Shown: positions 1 through 7,726, numbered from the stretch's first letter. The stretch: DNA of 10,608 nucleotides from Leptospiraceae bacterium (GCA_016711485.1 JADJSX010000012.1:1-10608), one strand, 5' to 3'. The notes: a model not told the origin generated them from the letters alone. Program-made: numbers and translations.

Positions 1-336
1 TGTTATGTCTGGTTTTATACCTTCAAATGAATCTTCACAAATGACTTCATCAAACTCATATAAATCACCTTGATTAATTTTATTTATATCAAGACTTGGT
101 AAATTTATTTTTTTATTCTTTGATAAAACTTGTTTTGCAAATAGATGAATAGAAGTTTCAAGACCACCTTTACAATTAGAATCTTGTTTATGGCTAAAAT
201 GTTTAATATTCTTTTCTCCATCTCTTACAATAAGCTCTTCTTTACATTTACAGCAACAATATCCAGATTCTCCTCTAATTGCTTTTTCAATGTGTATAAG
301 TTCGTTATTTTTTAAAGCAAATACATCGTTTTTCAA
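1..336 (-). CDS. CoiA-like nuclease-domain protein, N-terminal part (runs off left edge)
   Basis: The minus strand is open for 112 codons from a TTG at 336-334 to the window edge, with no frame break. An upstream GAGGAG about 8 nt before the TTG supports this start; there is no closer ATG. The N-terminus reads MKNDVFALKNNELIHIEKA, followed by a four-cysteine cluster (YCCCKCKEEL, about residues 27-36), then HFSHK (about 50-54), a further Cys, and a helix ETSIHLFAKQVL. This order (zinc-knuckle-like cysteines, H-F-x-H, then a helical segment) is typical of the N-terminal part of CoiA-like proteins. That family combines a zinc-binding segment with a restriction-endonuclease-like domain and occurs in competence and in phage or defence contexts. 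The catalytic domain would lie outside the window. The start codon is only 47 nt from the attC-like site at 383, as expected for the first gene of a cassette. The function in this organism is inferred from family resemblance only. Confidence 0.6.
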   Translation of the reverse strand, partial: MKNDVFALKNNELIHIEKAIRGESGYCCCKCKEELIVRDGEKNIKHFSHKQDSNCKGGLETSIHLFAKQVLSKNKKINLPSLDINKINQGDLYEFDEVICEDSFEGIKPDIT

Positions 337-382
337 AACAGACTCTCCTCGAATTTATTAAAATTTTTAAGCCAGTTCTTTC

Positions 383-681
383 GCCTAACGTTAAGAGTAT
401 CCGACGTTGAGAAAATGGGAAGAAAATGCCCCAAGCATTTTTCTTCCCATTTTCTCAATGTCTCCAAACAACAACAACTAGCAATGTCCTGTGACTGAAC
501 GGATGGCACGAAAACTTGCTCTTCTCTGCAAGTTTCGTGACAGTAGTGAAGGCACTGGACTTGCATAAGTCTGACAAATATACTAAAAATTTTCACTTTC
601 ACAATTAAGCCGGCTCCGAGCAAGAGAGTGAACAGCTTCCAGAATATAGTTCACTCTCTTAGCGGATACTCGCAGTTAGGT
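383..681 (-). repeat. attC-like site 1, giant (299 bp), multi-helix
   Basis: The ends are GCCTAAC (383-389) and GTTAGGT (675-681), fitting the R''/R' box consensus of integron attC sites. An inner arm pair GAGTATCCG (395-403) / CGGATACTC (663-671) is perfectly complementary. Inside are a 22-bp hairpin (407-428 / 436-458), a stem around CACGAAAACTTGC (507-519 / 528-539), an outer pair near 481-489 / 557-564, and an AGAGTGAAC / GTTCACTCT hairpin near 635-660. The same order of helices recurs in the sites at 3215, 4099 and 8311. Apparent ORFs inside it are shadows. On the minus reading this site closes the cassette carrying the lipoprotein genes, and the stop of its last gene lies inside the site. 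Known attC sites are usually well under 200 bp, so the size is unusual. Confidence 0.75.
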
Positions 682-1392
682 GAAGAACTGCGATTAAAGT
701 CATTTCAGATTCTTCTTGAAATCGGAAATTTTTATTAGTCCAGCTACTCCCATTCCCGTACCCGCCATGTAATATTGGTTTTGATTTTTTTATTTTTCTG
801 ATAGCAATCAAAGTTCCTTTACTCAGAACAAAGGATTCTTTCAGTGTTTTCGGATTATGCGAATTGTTTTCGTTAATATTTTTTTCGGGAATATCATCAT
901 ATTCCGCAGAAATTTTATATTTCCTGAGTTCTTTAATGATAGCAAATTCGTCTTGGTAAACTTTTAGATGCTTTATATCTTTTTCTTCAATAGGATTCAG
1001 ATACAAATCAAAATTTACGTTTACCACATTGGAACTGCAATGCTTAATAAAATAATCGCTGTCATCACATTCATAAACAATTTGCTTTGAGATTATTTTT
1101 GAAATCGAAGTTTTCCTGCGTCCGCTACGGCAAATGAGTTTACTACGGGTGATTCAGCAGGACATGACGGATCAAGCAGTCAATTTCACTCAAATCTACA
1201 TAAATATTGTTCACTTTGTAAATCAATATCGGACCAGGCTGAGCTAATTTATTCATTTCCTCTAAGCGCTCTTTATAATCATTGCTTTGTTTTTTTATAG
1301 CTAGCCCAAAAGTATTCACCAATCAAATCATTTGCTAATATTTGCTTTGATAAACTAAAGAATAAAATTAGATAAAGAAAAGTTTTCATCAT
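659..1392 (-). CDS. secreted protein of unknown function, reading frame broken three times
   Basis: The start ATG (1392-1390) overlaps the TGA of the upstream lipoprotein gene as ATGA, implying translational coupling. The N-terminus MMKTFLYLILFFSLSKQILA is a good Sec signal peptide without a lipobox cysteine. The mature part starts NDLIGEYFWASYKK; a similar LIGEY motif occurs in the C-terminal half of the lipoprotein at 2311-3110. Continuous protein-like sequence is recovered if single-base changes are assumed in the T7 run at 1290-1296 (one extra), near 1174-1177 (one missing) and in the T5 run at 1096-1100 (one missing). The result is about 243 aa, with a Cys pair (ECDDSDYFIKHC) and a Gly-rich stretch HGGYGNGSSW near the C-terminus. 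The last residues (HLTASIR, stop at 659) are encoded inside attC-like site 1, as often seen for cassette genes. No family was recognised. It is either error-broken or a pseudogene. Confidence 0.55.
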
Positions 1393-2131
1393 TTATCCAT
1401 ATCACAAATCACTGCATATTCTTCATTGAACTTTCCTTGGTTGCAAGTCCAGCCTTGAGAGCCATCAAATGAGCGATTCATTTTTAAAATATAAATATTA
1501 GATTGGGGTCGTCTGCCGTTTCTACCCAAACACTCGTCGATATATCCTTTTGTGCTGAGTTTAATATATTTTTCTGAATCGTTAGCACTCCATTTTCCAG
1601 ATTCAATTATATAGTCGCAACCGTTGTATTCAGTATCTTCTCCCGTAACTGTTTTGTCTGAGTGAATTAGAATTTTAGTATTTTGATTTCCATTATAATA
1701 TGTAGTTTTAAAATTTATAGATTCAAATTGTTCTGGTAATAAAGGAAAATCTGGCAGGTCACTTAAAAATCCACCATAGGCAAATCCTTCCATTCCTTCG
1801 TTGGTAATTTGAAACCAAGTAGTTGGTTTTCCTTTAGTTACTTCTTCTCCTTCTTGTTCGCCAATTACTTCCACTTGCGTATTAAATGGAATCGTTGTGA
1901 ATGCTTTTACTTTTGTATCAGTTGCTTCCCTCAGTTTAAGACCTGATTTCGCAATTACATACTTATAGGTTTTAGTATCCGAGTTAGTCGTTTGTGTATC
2001 TGGTTTAGATTCACTGCTTATAGTATTTGTTTGTGTTTCTGAATTTGTTTCTTTCTTACATGTAATGACTGAAATTGCAATGAGGATTCCCATTAAGATT
2101 GTGATTGTTTTTCTTTTGTCGTAAATTGCAT
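1389..2131 (-). CDS. SH3-domain lipoprotein, copy 2 of a duplicated pair
   Basis: The intact frame 2093-1389 gives 234 aa beginning MGILIAISVITCKKET. The better start is the ATG at 2131-2129, preceded by AAAGGAG about 8 nt upstream. It gives MQFTTKRKTITILMGILIA in frame if one A is missing from an A run near 2114-2117, which restores a basic n-region. The lipobox is VITC, so the product is probably an outer-membrane or periplasmic lipoprotein. A Ser/Thr/Asn-rich linker follows, then a bacterial SH3-like segment (about 65 residues, KYVIAKSGLKLREATDTK ... GFAYGGFL), a fold usually associated with binding peptidoglycan or other proteins. The C-terminal 120 residues are unique, with five cysteines and IIESGKWSANDSEKYIKL. 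The first ~110 codons are nearly identical to the gene at 2311-3110, while the C-terminal halves are unrelated by eye. It overlaps the next gene by 4 bp. Confidence 0.75.
1758..2107 (-). repeat. duplicated lipoprotein N-terminus, copy 2 (copy 1 at about 2740-3088)
   Basis: These roughly 350 bases match 2740-3088 in the same orientation, with long identical runs (for example the Ser/Thr-rich linker region 1985-2080 against 2965-3060). They cover the signal peptide, linker and SH3 segment of two adjacent lipoprotein genes. The match stops at the end of the SH3 segment and the C-terminal halves differ, so this is a partial tandem duplication or domain shuffling rather than a simple whole-gene duplication. 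Confidence 0.85.
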
Positions 2132-2164
2132 TCTCGTTTCTCCTTTCATCTTAGCTATATACCA

Positions 2165-2213
2165 ATTCCCAAAAGTAAATTCCGATTTAATTTTGAATAC
2201 TCTTTTTGGGAAT
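2165..2213. repeat. inverted repeat between the two lipoprotein genes
   Basis: ATTCCCAAAA (2165-2174) and TTTTGGGAAT (2204-2213) form a perfect 10-bp inverted repeat around a 29-nt AT-rich loop. It lies about 100 nt downstream of one lipoprotein stop and 34 nt upstream of the next start on the minus strand. There is no T tract on the minus strand after it, so a standard intrinsic terminator is unlikely. An operator or mRNA-stabilising structure is possible but unproven. Confidence 0.35.
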
Positions 2214-2310
2214 ACCCTTTTATGAAAAATAGCGGAATTTATTTATATACAGACTTAAATTTGATTATTCAATAACATTTGTTGATTTTTTTATACCAAA
2301 AGGAAGAATT

Positions 2311-3110
2311 TTAAGGAATAAAATCATTGTAATTCTGGCAAAGTGGCAATTTTAAATATTCTACTTTACTGAGAAAATCTACCGAACCATTAGAATGGCA
2401 TGAGGCTTTAAGTAAAGACGGTGATTTAATTTCAAGTATATATTCATTAGGAACTGGTAAGAATTGTAAGTCAACGCCAGCAATGGGAGAACCTAATAAT
2501 TTCTTCACCGTGATTTCATTCGGATTTTTTAAACAATTCATTTTCCTTTTGAACTCTCTTCGACAATTTTTCTGGTATGCATATCTTAATACTTGTCCCG
2601 TTTCTCCTAATACACAAATTATAATCCCTTCTCGGATATATAAAGTCGATGACATATCTGATCGACACGAAGTATCCTTTGGAGTTGTTTCTAAATATTC
2701 TCCAATTAAGTAATCTGGAAGTTTTACTAGATTGGAGAAGTCACTCAAAAAATTCTCCGTAGGCAAATCCTTCTATTCCATCGTAACTGATTTGAAACCA
2801 AAGATTTGATTTTCCTTTGGTCACTTCTTCTCCTTCTTGTTCGCCGATTACTTCGACTTGCGTGTTAAATGGAATCGTTGTAAGGACTTTACTTTTTGTA
2901 TCAGTTGCTTCTCTTAGTTTAAGACCTGATTTCGCAATTACGTACTTATAGGTTTTATTATCCGAGTTAGTCGTTTGTGTATCTGGTTTAGATTCACTGC
3001 TTATAGTATTTGTTTGTGTTTCTGAATTTGTTTCTTTCTTACATGTAATGACTGAAATTGCAATGAGAATTCCCATTAAGATTCTGATTATTTTTTCTTT
3101 TTGTTGTCAT
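2311..3110 (-). CDS. SH3-domain lipoprotein, copy 1, reading frame broken twice
   Basis: Two overlapping open stretches (3076-2741 and 2766-2311) join into one gene if the A6 run at 2747-2752 contains one base too many: the protein then runs FAYGEFLSDFSNL, matching the paralogue's FAYGGFLSDLPDF at the same point. The start is probably the ATG at 3110-3108 after AGAAGGA, giving MTTKRKIIRILMGILIAIS in frame if the T6 run at 3091-3096 has one base too many. The reconstructed product is about 265 aa: signal peptide, lipobox VITC, Ser/Thr-rich linker, SH3-like segment, then a C-terminal domain (DYLIGEYLETTPKDTSC ... PLCQNYNDFIP) with several cysteines and no recognised family. It is the first gene of its cassette, with its start 105 nt from the cassette edge at 3215. 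The LIGEY motif is shared with the third gene of the same operon. Confidence 0.65.
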
Positions 3111-3155
3111 ATGTCCTTCTTTGTCTAGTTTTAAGATTTTAAGAATTTGATTCAT

Positions 3156-3178
3156 AATTGTCATTCAGAAAGACAATT
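3156..3178 (-). promoter_or_regulatory. possible operator upstream of the lipoprotein operon
   Basis: AATTGTC (3156-3162) and GACAATT (3172-3178) are a perfect 7-bp inverted repeat with a 9-nt centre, 46 nt upstream of the first start codon of the lipoprotein cassette. The surroundings are AT-rich and could hold a promoter, but no convincing -35/-10 pair with good spacing was found. Regulatory function is an inference from symmetry and position. Confidence 0.25.
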
Positions 3179-3214
3179 AAAATGCCTTCAATTAATTTTG
3201 TTTCGCAGTTTTTC

Positions 3215-3440
3215 ACCTAACGTTATGCGTAGCCGACGTGCGGCGGCAAGGGGAGGGCATGTCTCCGAGACTACCTACACGATGCATATTACGTGACACA
3301 TCAGTTCGTGGCGCGTAATATGCGTTATCCTTCATAGAACAAAAGAGTCTGACAAGTCCAGTATAGCAGTCTCCAGAGCAAGAGAGTGAACAGAATCCAA
3401 AACATCGTTCACTCTCGCAGTGGCTCACGCTAAGTTATGC
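3215..3440 (-). repeat. attC-like site 2 (226 bp), multi-helix
   Basis: The ends are ACCTAAC (3215-3221) and GTTATGC (3434-3440). The inner arms GCGTAGCC (3227-3234) and GGCTCACGC (3422-3430) pair with one unpaired base in the right arm. In attC sites the box called L'' carries such an extra base, so this position fits a minus-strand orientation. Inner helices: GCATATTACG (3284-3293) / CGTAATATGC (3314-3323) and GAGAGTGAAC (3382-3391) / GTTCACTCTC (3407-3416). The first long hairpin seen in the other copies is reduced here to a short stem. The left and right end boxes do not pair with each other, but each pairs with the far end of its neighbouring cassette. An ORF at 3213-3428 is a shadow of this structure. 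Confidence 0.72.
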
Positions 3441-3806
3441 GGATTAACTCGCACTACTTCGATAAAGTTAGACAATAAAGAAAAAACTAATACGACAGAC
3501 TCTTTTAGTCAAGCTAATTCGGGCGCTTACTATTGGTAAACTTTGTACAATAAACTGCAAGTAAAAAAAGACTTTTGAAAATGAATATTCCAATTTTTTT
3601 ATTACGAAAGAACGTGTAAGGCTAATACAACTTATCCATCAAGAACGGTGAACAGTCATACAAATACAAATTGTTTCTTTCTAAAGTAAAAAGTCCAAAA
3701 GAATAAATCAAAAGAACGGCAAATCCATTTTACTTCGAGAAAAAGTCTGTCAAATAAAACAAATTTTTTTAGGAGCGAGAATCAGTTTTACTAAATCAGT
3801 AAATTT

Positions 3807-3832
3807 AAGCTAACTTACGGTTTAGCTTTTTT
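3807..3832 (+). terminator. weak terminator-like hairpin
   Basis: AAGCTAA (3807-3813) and TTAGCTT (3822-3828) form a 7-bp stem with an 8-nt loop, followed on the plus strand by a T run. The stem is AT-rich and therefore weak, and no plus-strand gene precedes it. On the minus strand the last in-frame stop of the small ORF region (TAA at 3807-3805) falls at its edge. Confidence 0.2.
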
Positions 3833-3855
3833 AGTCCGATATATTTCAAGAACTT

Positions 3856-3999
3856 CTAAGCGTATTTCAAACCGAAAGAGCATAAAAGTCCTTTACCACA
3901 TGAAAACCGTTTTTCTAAAGTAATAATCGAAAAGCCTTGTATTAACCTACCGAATTGACTTCTAAAGAAAATTTCTATCTTCCAGTCTTTTACAACCAT
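3856..3999 (-). CDS. possible small basic protein (47 aa) in the gene-poor cassette
   Basis: ATG at 3999-3997 to TAG at 3858-3856 encodes 47 residues beginning MVVKDWKIEIFFRSQFGRL. The same frame stays open after the TAG for 16 more codons (KFLKYIGLKKLNRKLA) to TAA at 3805, so the original protein may have been about 64 aa with a stop substitution. In its favour, the start is 100 nt from the cassette edge, like the first genes of neighbouring cassettes (47, 105 and 86 nt), and it is in the expected orientation. Against it, there is no clear ribosome binding site and no family was recognised. It is a candidate only. Confidence 0.3.
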   Translation of the reverse strand: MVVKDWKIEIFFRSQFGRLIQGFSIITLEKRFSCGKGLLCSFGLKYA

Positions 4000-4098
4000 T
4001 TTTAAATTCTTAATACCAAACTAAAACGAAATCCCCGCCACAAAATTTCATTCTTTTCTTAAAAAATACCACCAAAATAAAAATTCGCGAGTTATTTC

Positions 4099-4394
4099 GC
4101 ATAACGTTAAGAGTATCCGACGTGACTTTGAAACTCGAAAGTGCGGTAGCACCTTTTGAGTTTCAAAGTCATGTCTCAAGCCGACCAACTACTAGCAAGT
4201 CCCGTGACTGAGTGTAGGGCGCAAAACTTGCATTATTCTCTTGCAAGTTTTGTGACCGGAACGAAGGCACTGGACTTGCATAAGTTCAACAAAAATACTA
4301 CAAAGTTTGACTAACACGACTATGCCGGCTTGGAGCAAGGTGACGGACAGCATCCGATATAGTCCGTTACCGCAGTGGATACTCGCAGTTGAAC
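4099..4394 (-). repeat. attC-like site 3, giant (296 bp), multi-helix
   Basis: The ends are GCATAAC (4099-4105) and GTTGAAC (4388-4394). Inner arms: GAGTATCC (4111-4118) / GGATACTC (4377-4384). Helices in order: GACTTTGAAACTC (4124-4136) / 4158-4170; TCAAGCCG (4176-4183) / CGGCTTGGA (4326-4334); GCAAGTCC (4195-4202) / GGACTTGC (4272-4279); CAAAACTTGCA (4222-4232) / TGCAAGTTTTG (4242-4252); GGTGACGGAC (4339-4348) / GTCCGTTACC (4362-4371). It has the same order of helices as site 1 and site 5 but different base pairs in several of them. The two end boxes do not match each other, but each matches the far end of the adjacent cassette. Confidence 0.75.
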
Positions 4395-4555
4395 AAAACC
4401 GCGTTGCGGTAGTTGTCGAGATAAATATAATGCAACCACGATACGGAAGAATGTAAAGAAAATTAATTTAGGATTATGTACCTTATCAAAATATATTTCT
4501 GGTACTTATAATCAAAAATAAGATACATGGCTCAAATACAATTTGGAGGAATTCC

Positions 4556-5493
4556 ATGAGCCTGCTGAGAGAGAAAATGATTCGAGAATTAAAGCTCAAG
4601 ACCATGAGCGAAAAACGATAAAGAGTTACGTTTCGTATGTAAATTATCTGGCAAAGTATTACAAAAAATCTCCAGATAAAATAAATCGAGAAGAAGTAAA
4701 GAATTATCTTTACCATTTAAGAGTTAATAAACAATTATCCGCTAATACATTGAATGTTGTCCATAGTGCGATACGATTTTTTTACATCTATGTGATTAAT
4801 GCAGAATGGGTTGTGAAAGATATTGCTAAATACAAACGTCCCAAGAGTAAACCGGTTGTGTTAAGTAAATCAGAAGTGGAGGCTATTTTGAATTTAACCT
4901 GGAATATAAAGCACAAGACTATACTCACTCTCATCTATTCAGCAGGACTTCGAGTCAGTGAAGCAGCTAAGTTAAAGGTCAATCAAATAGACCCAGACAG
5001 AATGCAGATATTTGTCAAAGATGGAAAAGGTGGAACAGATCGTTATGCGCTATTGTCTCCCACTACTTTGAAATTGTTACGAGATTACATACAAGAATAT
5101 AAGCCTGTCGATTACCTATTTTACGCAAGAGATAAAAACAAGATGAAATGCTTTTCTGTTCGTTCAATACAGCGTGCATTTAAGGATGCTCTTTTTAAAG
5201 CGGGGATAACAAAGAATGCCTCTGTCCATACTCTAAGACACTCTTTTGCAACACATCTTCTTGAAGCAGGGGTTAATATGCATCATATTCAACTTCTACT
5301 CGGACATTTTTCTCCTCAGGCTACATATATTTATTTACATGTCAGACGATACGATTTAATGAATATTAAGAGTCCCTTAGATACATACGATTACAATATT
5401 TTAACCAATCCTTTACAGACGGGAGGTCTGGCAAATGGAAACATCACAACAAGAGGAGATGTTGGTCAGAAAGAGGATACTGGAAGTAGCTGA
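4556..5493 (+). CDS. tyrosine recombinase of IS91-like element (XerD-like), frame broken once
   Basis: The natural start is the ATG at 4556, preceded by GGAGGA at 4545-4550. It encodes MSLLREKMIRELKLKTMSEK, typical of the N-terminus of IS91-associated integrases. That frame stops after 21 codons and the rest lies one frame away. One extra A in the A5 run at 4611-4615 joins them as SEKTIKSYVSYVNYLAKYY, the SAM-like DNA-binding domain. A TTG at 4543 opens the downstream frame but gives an atypical N-terminus. Catalytic residues (numbered from that TTG) are all present: R137 (SAGLRVSEA), K162 (DGKGGTDRY), H229 and R232 (HTLRHSFATHLL), H255 (LLGHFS) and Y264 (YIYLHV). The extra helix characteristic of IntI integrases is absent between the K and HxxR motifs, so it is not the integron integrase. 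It overlaps the transposase start by 59 bp. Confidence 0.85.
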
Positions 5494-6642
5494 AGTTTTT
5501 CGGGAAAATGAAAAAGAATTTTTTTCTATCTATGGTAATTCCTTAACTCGAAACGAGGTAAAAGCGTATTATGCGATCAGGAATTGCAGAACAGAGACGC
5601 TCGGTGGTCACGTAGATAAATGTAGTCACTGTGGATTCGAAAAGAATTCCTACAATTCCTGTCGAAATCGGCATTGTCCCAAATGTCAGTTTTGAGAAAA
5701 GAGAAATGGTTAGTTAAAGAGAATAAGAATATTTTACCTGTGAAATATTTTCATGTCGTATTTACTCTTCCCAGTGAATTAAACTCACTCATATTAAATA
5801 ACAAAAAAATATTCTATTCTCTTTTATTTAAAACTGTCTCGGATACGTTAAGAAAGGTAAGTAAGAATAAAAAGTATCTAAATTGTATTCCTGGTTTTTT
5901 ATCTATTCTACATACTTGGGGACAGACTTTATCTTATCATCCACATATTCATGTTCTAATCACAGGAGGTGGAATTTCTGCGGATAAAGGCAAATGGATC
6001 GATTCAAGAGATAAATTCTTTCTGCCGATTCCCGTTCTATCAAAACTATTTCAGAGATTATTTTTATTTCATTTAAAAAAATACTATCATGGAAGTTATC
6101 TTACTATTCCCAAAAGTTGTGAAGAATTAAATGATCCATCACACTTTCAAAGATTTTTAACAAACCTCTATTCTAAAAAATGGATCGTATATACAAAACA
6201 ACCTTTTGAAAATCCCGACTCCGTAATTAAATACCTCGGACGTTATACACACAGGATAGCAATCAGTAACCAGAGAATATTAGAAATCACAAACAATACC
6301 GTAACATTCAGATACAAAGATTATGCGGATAATGACAAACTTAAAACAATGACTCTCGCCGGAGTAGAATTTATTCGCAGGTTTCTTATGCATATCCTAC
6401 CATTAGGATTTGTTAAAATCAGACATTATGGAATCATCGCAAACCGATCTCGCAAAGACTCTCTCGAATTATGTAAGTCACTTCTTAAAAAACTAAATCG
6501 TTCTTTAAATCAGAAGTCTACACCGGAAGAATGGAAAGATATTCTTGCGTCCATGATCAAAAAGATTCTCCTATGTAGCGTATGTAAAATTGGCTCTTTC
6601 GTATCCATTAGCCTCATCCAAAAACAAGTCCGACCTCCCTAG
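5435..6642 (+). CDS. IS91-family Y2/HUH transposase, frame broken once
   Basis: ATG at 5435 follows GGGAGG about 9 nt upstream, inside the end of the recombinase gene. The first 86 codons encode a zinc-binding domain (C51, C63, C66, C76, H80, C81, C84; SCRNRHCPKCQF), ending at a TGA in the T4 run 5690-5693. Adding one T continues into the next frame as CQFLRKEKW ... YFHVVFTLP, the normal family sequence, for about 402 aa in total. The HUH motif HPHIH is at about residues 169-173 of the joined protein and the paired tyrosines in KYLGRYTHR are at about 267 and 271. These are the single-strand nickase residues of rolling-circle transposition. A -1 ribosomal frameshift could in principle join the frames, but CAGTTTTGA is not a good slippery site. 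Sequencing error or inactivation is more likely. Confidence 0.88.
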
Positions 6643-6693
6643 TCACTTTGAATCCCCATAGTCCCGCATAAAGTCTCATTACAACGCGGTTTC

Positions 6694-6827
6694 GTCCAAC
6701 TCATTTCTAACCGCAATAGACTTTTTGAGATTTTTTCTTCGGATTTATTCCGGTTAATACTTCTTAGCCGCTTTCCCTAATTCGGCTCTCGTAAGTCTAT
6801 TGCGTTTAGAAACTGAATGTGTTAGGC
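6694..6827 (-). other. attC-like site 4 (134 bp, ordinary size)
   Basis: The ends are GTCCAAC (6694-6700) and GTTAGGC (6821-6827), exact matches to RYYYAAC and GTTRRRY. Inside is a strong stem of 20 nt with one mismatch, TTTCTAACCGCAATAGACTT (6704-6723) paired with 6793-6812. The terminal part contains a further hairpin AGCCG / CGGCT (about 6766-6785). It does not share the inner multi-helix domain of the other four sites, and its length is in the normal attC range. The end boxes again match the far ends of the adjoining cassettes better than each other. Confidence 0.72.
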
Positions 6828-6893
6828 GGTGTTTGCTGGCGTGTGTATTACAATAAAGTATTTCTATTTCTTTCAATGATACTTAGATTGGAT

Positions 6894-7726
6894 TTATAAC
6901 TTTTCAATTTCTTCGATATTCAAACCAGTTGAACTAGATATAGTTTTATTATCAACTCCGGCTTGCTTAAATTTTTTGCTATTTCTAAAGTTTTTCTTTT
7001 TTCTGCTCTTTCCTCAGCTCTTTTCTCGGCTAATTCTACTTTTCCTTTTTCATCTTGCTCTCTCATTAAAAAGTAATCGTAATTATCCAGTTCTTCTTTA
7101 GTCCAATTATGTTTGTCTGACTCGGAATATGCTTCCTTCAATCCTTCATCGTCAACATTTGACGGAATTACGTTTAAGTTCTCTGCATTCTTAATAAAAT
7201 AAATCCATTTATCAGTTAGGGTTTTACAGTCGTTTAACTCTTTTTTGAATTTGGGTAACTCAATAAAATTAAAGCTAATATCTTTTAATTCATTCTTCCC
7301 TGTTTCCACATTTTGTATTAAGTGACGGGTCAAATAGTTATTACCCTCAAAATAATCAAATTCTAAAATTCCAACAAGCACTACTGGTGTAAGTTTATAG
7401 TATTCATCTCCCTTTTCTATTTGGGAAGAGTATTCTTTTGAAACATAATATTGAACTCTTTTATCAAAGCCAATAACTTCACTCAATTGCATTTCGACAA
7501 GGAAAGTATTTCCCATTTGATCTTTTACTTTCACATCAATAATAGACGTTTTAAGTCCAGTAATTCTTGGAAGTTGAAATGTTGTAAGAAAATCCAAGTG
7601 AATAATTTTCTTATCTCCTTCTAAATTTAATACAGAATTTAAAAAGGAAATAAGAATAACTTTCTTACCTTCATTTCCAAAAATTTTTCTGAATGCAACA
7701 TCGTTTTTTGGGTCAGCAAATTTCAT
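6894..7726 (-). CDS. Rpn-family PD-(D/E)XK recombination-promoting nuclease / putative transposase, C-terminal frame break
   Basis: The start MKFADPKNDVAFRKIFGNEG is the signature N-terminus of the Rpn/PDDEXK_2 family. The nuclease core follows: a conserved Asp in IIDVKVKDQMG (about residue 64) and the E-x-Q motif FLVEMQL (about 75-81), then the family's YYVSKEYSSQIEKGDEYYKL segment. These proteins are DNA endonucleases in the cases studied and have been linked to RecA-independent recombination and defence. The frame as read stops at 6920 with an atypical tail. One missing A in the region 6967-6977 restores the usual family ending (QAGVDNKTISSSTGLNIEEI) with a stop at 6896-6894. A repeated AEKRAEERAEKR stretch precedes it. 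The ATG at 7726 has only a weak upstream SD; a TTGACA at 7761-7756 lies too close for a well-spaced promoter. Confidence 0.85.

Larger units (their letters stand above)
3441..4098. other. nearly gene-less cassette body
   Basis: This 658-bp stretch lies between two attC-like sites and has matching terminal arms (3434-3452 / 4087-4105, 17 of 19 paired), so it is a cassette in its own right. No long ORF exists on either strand; the only candidate is a 47-codon minus-strand ORF at 3856-3999. A minus-strand TTGACA (3753-3748) with TAAAAT (3732-3727) lies at a short 15-nt spacing and could be a weak promoter. Known integrons contain gene-less cassettes, some of which supply promoters or small RNAs; which applies here cannot be told from sequence. 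Confidence 0.5.
4395..6693 (+). mobile_element. IS91-like element (tyrosine recombinase + HUH transposase) filling one cassette
   Basis: Two plus-strand genes, a XerD-like tyrosine recombinase and an IS91-type Y2 transposase, overlap and fill the space between attC-like sites 3 and 4. IS91-family elements with an accessory tyrosine recombinase upstream of the transposase are known. IS91 elements lack terminal inverted repeats and move by rolling-circle replication, so exact ends cannot be fixed here; the coordinates are the limits set by the flanking sites. The inverted arms at 4388-4406 and 6682-6700 are better explained as cassette ends, because every other cassette has its own equivalent pair. 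The genes run opposite to all other cassette genes, consistent with later insertion. Both genes carry a single-base frame break. Confidence 0.75.

Noticed and set aside
333..623. Minus-strand ORF of 96 codons
   Set aside because: It lies almost wholly inside attC-like site 1; its sequence reflects hairpins, and homologous ORFs are not kept in the other copies.
383..681. Group II intron or IscB omega RNA as explanation of the repeats
   Set aside because: No intron-encoded reverse transcriptase or IscB/TnpB gene is adjacent, no clear domain V was seen, and the ends fit attC boxes better.
3213..3428. Minus-strand ORF of 71 codons
   Set aside because: It coincides with attC-like site 2 and is explained by the structured repeat.
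4556..5493. Recombinase as the integron integrase IntI
   Set aside because: It lacks the IntI-specific extra helix, is coupled to an IS91 transposase, and has the N-terminus of IS91-associated recombinases.
4388..6700. Inverted arms as IS terminal inverted repeats
   Set aside because: IS91-type elements lack such repeats, and every other cassette has an equivalent, different pair of arms at its ends.
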